This document shows positions 6,920 through 10,034 of a stretch of 10,034 nt of DNA, piece after piece. How positions within the stretch are numbered: the stretch's first letter is position 1; the number at the start of each line of letters is the position of its first letter. The stretch comes from Kofleriaceae bacterium. Lineage in GTDB: Bacteria > Myxococcota_A > Polyangia > Haliangiales > Haliangiaceae. The notes beneath the pieces were generated by a model that did no database searches, was not told the origin of the DNA, and saw only the letters and a list, made by a program, of their open reading frames with translations. Location of the stretch: positions 1 through 10,034 of the forward strand of contig JAHEAK010000139.1 of NCBI GenBank assembly GCA_024642805.1, read 5' to 3'. Made by a program: the position numbers and the translations under genes.

Positions 6920-7882
6920 TCCGCCGCCGTCTTGGCCGCAGACTTCGAAGCCGCGTGATGGGTAGTAGAAGAGCGGAGCCGAGCACATCTCCTTGGGGAA
7001 GTAGATGGCAGCGTTTTCGTCGTTGAACCACTCGCACTTCATGCTCAGTTTGTCGCCGGGCTCGAGCTGCAAGACGTTGTCCTCTGGATAGGTCTTCATC
7101 GGCGGCTCGTCGCGAAAGCCTGGGCCGGCTTCGGCGGCGTACAAGAGCTCTTTGTCGGTGGTGCCGGCGCGCGTTAGCGAGAGGGCGAAGTTGCGGCCCC
7201 ACTCATGGGTGTGGCCCGTCAACATGAAGACCTTGGAGGTCTCGGAGACCGTGCACTCCATCTCACGCGTGGTGGTCACTCCTGGTGGTAGCTCGAGGGT
7301 CAGGTCGTTGAGGACCATCATGGCGGCCAGCGCATCCGGGGTGCCGTCGATGGCAATCAGGTTGACGGCGTCCATGACTTCGATTGGCTCGTCGGTGGCG
7401 TTGATGTAGTGCGACTGGATGACCAGGCGCTTGCCGCCCGGCGCAAGGAAGGCAACACCGCTCGGTGCGTCGACACTGGCGTTTGCGCCACCTACGCCAA
7501 TCGGGCGGTGGTTGGTCATCTCGCTGTCGTCACAAATGTGCACATCGGTCTCTGGCTGGTAGTTGTCAGTGACCGACGAGAGAATGATGTGGTGGCCACC
7601 GCTCATCTGGTAGGCCTGCATCGAGGACATGTTGATGTCCGCGCTCAGCTCTTCGGAGAGATAGACGCACATGAAGACGTCTTCGCCTGGCTGCACGGTG
7701 AAGGGCTTACCGAGGATCTGCACGCCATTGGCTGGCGGTGGTGGTGGATTGAATCCGACGGGGTATTGCACCTCGGGCGCAGCATCTTGAGCCGCGACCT
7801 CATCCACTGGCGAATCGCTCGAACACGAGGCCAGAAGGCAGGTCATGGCGAAGGCGACTTTGAACTGAGTATGAATTGGCAT
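6905..7882 (-). CDS. Lipoprotein related to copper type II ascorbate-dependent monooxygenases (PHM/DBH family)
   Basis: A 325-aa predicted lipoprotein with a clear LASC lipobox (C20) and a Pro-rich linker (about 36-52). Compared with peptidylglycine alpha-hydroxylating monooxygenase (PHM), from memory of that family, it has all copper-ligand positions. H97/H98 (SGGHHIILSS) and H158 (IQSHYIN) match the CuH site; H224/H226 (GHTHEWG) and M299 (KEMCSAPLFYYP) match the CuM site. Cysteines C283/C300 and C210/C315 sit where PHM has two disulfides, and C72/C117 could form a third. The positions of PHM Arg240, Asn316 and Tyr318, which bind the peptide carboxylate, appear to be Thr222, Ser301 and Pro303, so a peptidylglycine substrate is unlikely. 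The ATG at 7882 has an AGGAG nine bases upstream. The Cys-rich lipoprotein gene ends 52 bp upstream on the same strand, so co-transcription is likely. The substrate is unknown; action is expected at the cell surface or in the periplasm. Confidence 0.85.
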   Translation of the reverse strand: MPIHTQFKVAFAMTCLLASCSSDSPVDEVAAQDAAPEVQYPVGFNPPPPPANGVQILGKPFTVQPGEDVFMCVYLSEELSADINMSSMQAYQMSGGHHIILSSVTDNYQPETDVHICDDSEMTNHRPIGVGGANASVDAPSGVAFLAPGGKRLVIQSHYINATDEPIEVMDAVNLIAIDGTPDALAAMMVLNDLTLELPPGVTTTREMECTVSETSKVFMLTGHTHEWGRNFALSLTRAGTTDKELLYAAEAGPGFRDEPPMKTYPEDNVLQLEPGDKLSMKCEWFNDENAAIYFPKEMCSAPLFYYPSRGFEVCGQDGGGFSQL

Positions 7883-7891
7883 ATGTGATGT

Positions 7892-7896
7892 CTCCT
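7892..7896 (-). promoter_or_regulatory. Shine-Dalgarno site of the copper monooxygenase-like gene
   Basis: AGGAG on the minus strand, nine bases before the ATG at 7882. It is the clearest ribosome-binding site in the window and fixes that start. The surrounding 52-bp gap to the upstream gene shows no convincing promoter. Confidence 0.75.
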
Positions 7897-7934
7897 ACGT
7901 AACTAGGTTGTCGTTCGTATCAGTGAGAGCCGCG

Positions 7935-8357
7935 TTATTGCGTCAAGCAGGTCGGCGTACAGCCGCCGATGGCTCCACCGTTGGTCTCGCAGGTTGCGTC
8001 TTCGCCACAGGTGTCGTCGCTAAAGCAAACCTTGGTGCAGAAGGGAGGGGCATCGGCTTGTTGGACCACCGTGCACAGAGAGGCGGCACCGGTGCACATC
8101 GCATTGGTGGTGCAGTACAGACCAACGCCTTCGGAGTTGCCAAGGGAGCCCGGCTCGGCGCAGAGCGCACCGTTGTCGGCTGGCATCGCGTCGGGGCTGT
8201 TGTTGTTGTTGGGGGCGGCGTCGGCGGCCGGCACCTCCGTGGAGGCGTCAGCTCTTGGGTTGTTTTCGTCACCAGGGTCGCTGCTATCGCTGCTACAGGA
8301 GGAGCCAACGAGGAGGGCAGCTGCAAGTAGGGGCAGGAACGATTTCGATGCTTTCAT
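7935..8357 (-). CDS. Small cysteine-rich lipoprotein, function unknown
   Basis: A 140-aa predicted lipoprotein from the ATG at 8357. MKASKSFLPLLAAALLVGSSC gives lipid-modified C21, followed by a low-complexity Asp/Asn/Ala/Pro linker (about 22-62) with an NNNNSPDA stretch. The rest is a compact domain with ten cysteines (66, 82, 88, 95, 107, 111, 117, 123, 133, 137), room for five disulfides. The spacing is mostly short (for example C107-x3-C111-x5-C117-x5-C123), as in small extracellular disulfide folds, but I do not recognise a named family. The frame continues upstream to a GTG at 8390; the ATG is chosen because the lipoprotein signal begins there. No good Shine-Dalgarno sequence is visible. 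It is followed 52 bp later by the copper monooxygenase-like gene, so a partner role in copper delivery, electron transfer or surface anchoring is possible but unproven. Confidence 0.78.
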   Translation of the reverse strand: MKASKSFLPLLAAALLVGSSCSSDSSDPGDENNPRADASTEVPAADAAPNNNNSPDAMPADNGALCAEPGSLGNSEGVGLYCTTNAMCTGAASLCTVVQQADAPPFCTKVCFSDDTCGEDATCETNGGAIGGCTPTCLTQ

Positions 8358-8390
8358 CCCGCGACGGTGCCCGTATGCGTTAATTTGCAC

Positions 8391-8407
8391 AATGCCAATT
8401 CGGCATT
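8391..8407. promoter_or_regulatory. 17-bp near-perfect palindrome, possible operator
   Basis: AATGCCAATTCGGCATT is symmetric around its middle base with a single mismatched pair, and sits 34-50 bases upstream of the ATG at 8357. It is AT-richer than its surroundings. Placement and symmetry fit a repressor or activator site for the lipoprotein/monooxygenase pair; no known regulator is recognised. Confidence 0.35.
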
Positions 8408-8582
8408 AGCTCACATTGCGTGGTGGGCATGGTCAGGCCGCGATACGCGGAAAGATCCACTTGTGGGGGAATCGCCACGAACTCATCGAAAGGACTACGA
8501 CACCTGGGCTGACCAGAGTCCTTCTCTTGACGCGGGCGGTCGAAACAATCTCGGGCGAGGCTGCAGGGGCGAAGCTGCCGAA

Positions 8583-8596
8583 GCTGCCGAGGCAGC
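8583..8596 (-). terminator. Short hairpin after the hybrid histidine kinase gene
   Basis: GCTGCC and GGCAGC flank two bases (realistically a five-bp stem with a CGAG loop), starting ten bases beyond the kinase stop at 8606-8608. A 9-bp tandem repeat (GAAGCTGCC twice, 8571-8588) overlaps it, so alternative pairings exist. No U-tract follows. This is a weak terminator candidate. Confidence 0.35.
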
Positions 8597-8605
8597 ATGT
8601 CGCGC

Positions 8606-10033
8606 CTAGCGCTGGGTGCCTTCGGCCTCGACCACAGCGGCGGCCGCCTCGTGAACCGCCTTTACAAAGGCGTCACGACTGAAGGGCTTGCGCAAGAGGA
8701 GTATGCCCAGCTCTTTGCACGTGGAGAGGGCACTCTCATCGGCAAAGCCCGTGGCCATCATGATTCGCTGGCTGGGACGCTGGGATCGCAAGCGACGGGA
8801 AAACTCCGAGCCAGTCATGCCGATCATGCGATTGTCGGTGATGACGAGATCGAAGTCTTCGGGCGCTTCGGCGGTGTTGCGCAGGGCTTCCTCTGGAGAG
8901 CTGGCAATGCTTGCGACATAGCCATTGGAAGCCAGCACGCTCACGGTGATCTCCGCAACCTGGGCATCATCGTCGACCACGAGGATGCGCCGGCCTTGGC
9001 CTACCAGTGACTGGCTTTCGTTGCCCGTCGTTTCGGCTGTAGGCAGCTCGAGTGTCAGGGGTAGAAAAACGGAAATCTTGGTGCCTCGCCCAGGCTCCGT
9101 GTCGACTTCGATTTGGCCATCATGGTCACTGACGATCCCGTAGACGACCGATAGGCCCAAGCCTGTTCCCGAGCCGACGGGTTTGGTGGTGAAGAAGGGC
9201 TCGAACACCCGCTCCCTGGTCTCGGCGTCCATGCCCGCGCCGGTATCCTGGATAGACAGGACGGCCCGCTCCTCGGAGTCCAGCCGAAGGCACACGTCGA
9301 TCCTTCCTGCTCCTTGGCAAATGGCGTGGGCTGCGTTGGTGCACAGATTCAAGACCACCTGATGCATTTGGCTTGGATCGACGCAGGCGTTGCCGACCTC
9401 CTCGAGATCTTCGTGGAGCTCGATCTCCTTGGGTAAGGTCATTTGCACGAGCTTCAACGCCTCGCTCACGACTTGCTTGAGACTGACGATCTGTCGCTGG
9501 GCCTCAGAGAGCCGACCAAAGGCGAGCAAGCGCTGCACGAGGTCACGGGCGCGGTTGGCGGCAGAGGTCATCAACTCGAGGGTCTCGGTACCGACGGGGT
9601 TGTCGGCGAGTAGAGGTGTGAGTTGGCCAGTGCCAAGCAAGAGAGGCGTGAGCAGGTTGTTGAAGTCGTGGGCAACGCCGGCGGCCAGCGTGCCTACCGA
9701 TTGCAGCTTCTGTGCGTGCCGAACTTGTATCTCCAGCTGTTCGCGCTCTGCAGCGGCATTGGCTCGTTCGTTGAGCATGGCGTTGAAGGCCATCTCCGCG
9801 TTGCGAATTTCCCCTTCACGCGAGAGTGGCAGCGGATCGGCGCGCCCTCCATGACCGTATCGACTGAGCGAGGAGGTCAGGCGACGCAGAGGGCTCGACA
9901 CTCGATGGGCCAGAACCAGGCCAAGCACCAAGATCGCCGCCAGTGAGCCAAGCGCAAGCACGAGGAACCAACGACTGGCCGCGGTCACACGGGCGGTGAT
10001 GACGCTGGACGGGACCCGCACCGCCACCGACCA
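8606..10033 (-). CDS. Hybrid sensor histidine kinase with C-terminal receiver domain, 5' partial
   Basis: Two-component sensor kinase truncated by the right window edge. Residues are numbered from the codon at 10025-10027, but the frame stays open upstream (Trp-Ser before it). The first visible residues (WSVAVRVP) resemble the end of a Cache-type extracytoplasmic sensor domain. A membrane helix spans about 20-40, then a HAMP-like linker to about 95. The dimerisation/phosphoacceptor domain has H120 in AGVAHDFNNLL. The ATPase domain has N227/N231 in the N-box, DTGAG at 261-265, FEPFFTTK at 275-282 and GTGLGL at 287-292. A receiver domain fills about 346-460: acidic VDDD at 351-354, phospho-acceptor D398, T426 and K447. 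All key residues are present. There is no DNA-binding output, so the receiver may regulate the kinase or pass phosphate to another protein. The signal and partner are not visible. It is 248 bp upstream of the Cys-rich lipoprotein gene on the same strand. Confidence 0.9.
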   Translation of the reverse strand, partial: WSVAVRVPSSVITARVTAASRWFLVLALGSLAAILVLGLVLAHRVSSPLRRLTSSLSRYGHGGRADPLPLSREGEIRNAEMAFNAMLNERANAAAEREQLEIQVRHAQKLQSVGTLAAGVAHDFNNLLTPLLLGTGQLTPLLADNPVGTETLELMTSAANRARDLVQRLLAFGRLSEAQRQIVSLKQVVSEALKLVQMTLPKEIELHEDLEEVGNACVDPSQMHQVVLNLCTNAAHAICQGAGRIDVCLRLDSEERAVLSIQDTGAGMDAETRERVFEPFFTTKPVGSGTGLGLSVVYGIVSDHDGQIEVDTEPGRGTKISVFLPLTLELPTAETTGNESQSLVGQGRRILVVDDDAQVAEITVSVLASNGYVASIASSPEEALRNTAEAPEDFDLVITDNRMIGMTGSEFSRRLRSQRPSQRIMMATGFADESALSTCKELGILLLRKPFSRDAFVKAVHEAAAAVVEAEGTQR

Positions 10034-10034
10034 G

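Larger units (their letters stand above)
8358..8605. other. 248-bp intergenic region upstream of the Cys-rich lipoprotein gene
   Basis: It lies between two minus-strand genes and should hold the promoter of the lipoprotein/monooxygenase pair. I found no convincing -35/-10 pair, sigma-54 motif or small ORF with a ribosome-binding site. It contains three short inverted repeats: 8391-8407, CCGCG-ATA-CGCGG at 8438-8450, and the hairpin at 8583-8596. Confidence 0.5.

Noticed and set aside
7900..7950. TTGACG at the end of the Cys-rich lipoprotein gene as a -35 element for the copper monooxygenase-like gene
   Set aside because: No acceptable -10 hexamer lies 16-19 bases downstream; the nearest candidate (TACGAA) is about 21 bases away.
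8400..8425. TGTGAGCTAATGCC on the minus strand as a CRP/FNR-type site
   Set aside because: Only one half-site is present; no TCACA-like second half lies at the right spacing.
8367..8609. Plus-strand open frame of 80 codons in the 248-bp intergenic region
   Set aside because: It has no ribosome-binding site, no domain, and it overlaps hairpins and repeats; it looks like chance open frame.

Overview
The window looks like chromosomal DNA of a predatory-type Myxococcota (myxobacterium or close relative). The reasons are a GC-rich sequence, a C-terminal Gly-Cys/hydrophobic/Arg tail of the MYXO-CTERM kind, Asp/Ala-rich linkers behind lipoprotein signal peptides, a zinc-ribbon/Ser-Thr kinase/PEGA receptor, TPR-PEGA proteins, and a hybrid histidine kinase. 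The exact order cannot be fixed from the sequence. I see no tRNA, rRNA, CRISPR array, transposase or phage gene.

Layout: positions 3-2988 (+ strand) carry two overlapping genes for cell-wall hydrolases: an N-acetylmuramoyl-L-alanine amidase of the PGRP/Amidase_2 type with a MYXO-CTERM-like anchor (partial at the left edge), then a lipoprotein joining an M23 (LytM-type) endopeptidase to a ricin-B lectin region. They converge at a perfect 16-bp palindrome on a minus-strand operon (6762 to 2997) encoding a LamG-fold lipoprotein, a secreted or membrane TPR-PEGA protein, and a transmembrane Ser/Thr kinase whose outer part is also PEGA-like. The first two genes share an ATGA stop/start overlap.

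Upstream of that operon is a compact 3'-end region with a strong hairpin (6818-6850) abutting three 23-bp tandem repeats (6851-6919). The last repeat copy encodes the C-terminus of the next gene. That gene (7882-6905, -) encodes a lipoprotein related to copper type II ascorbate-dependent monooxygenases (PHM/DBH family). All six copper-ligand positions are present, but the residues that bind the peptide carboxylate in PHM are not. It is preceded, 52 bp away, by a small lipoprotein with ten cysteines. The right end (8606-10033, -) is a hybrid sensor histidine kinase with a C-terminal receiver, truncated by the window edge.

How the genes may work together (inference): nearly everything here acts in the envelope or outside the cell. 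The + strand pair would cut peptidoglycan at two kinds of bond, with the lectin supplying carbohydrate targeting. The minus-strand kinase operon looks like an envelope-sensing signalling unit. The copper oxygenase and its Cys-rich neighbour look like a surface oxidative module with an unknown substrate.
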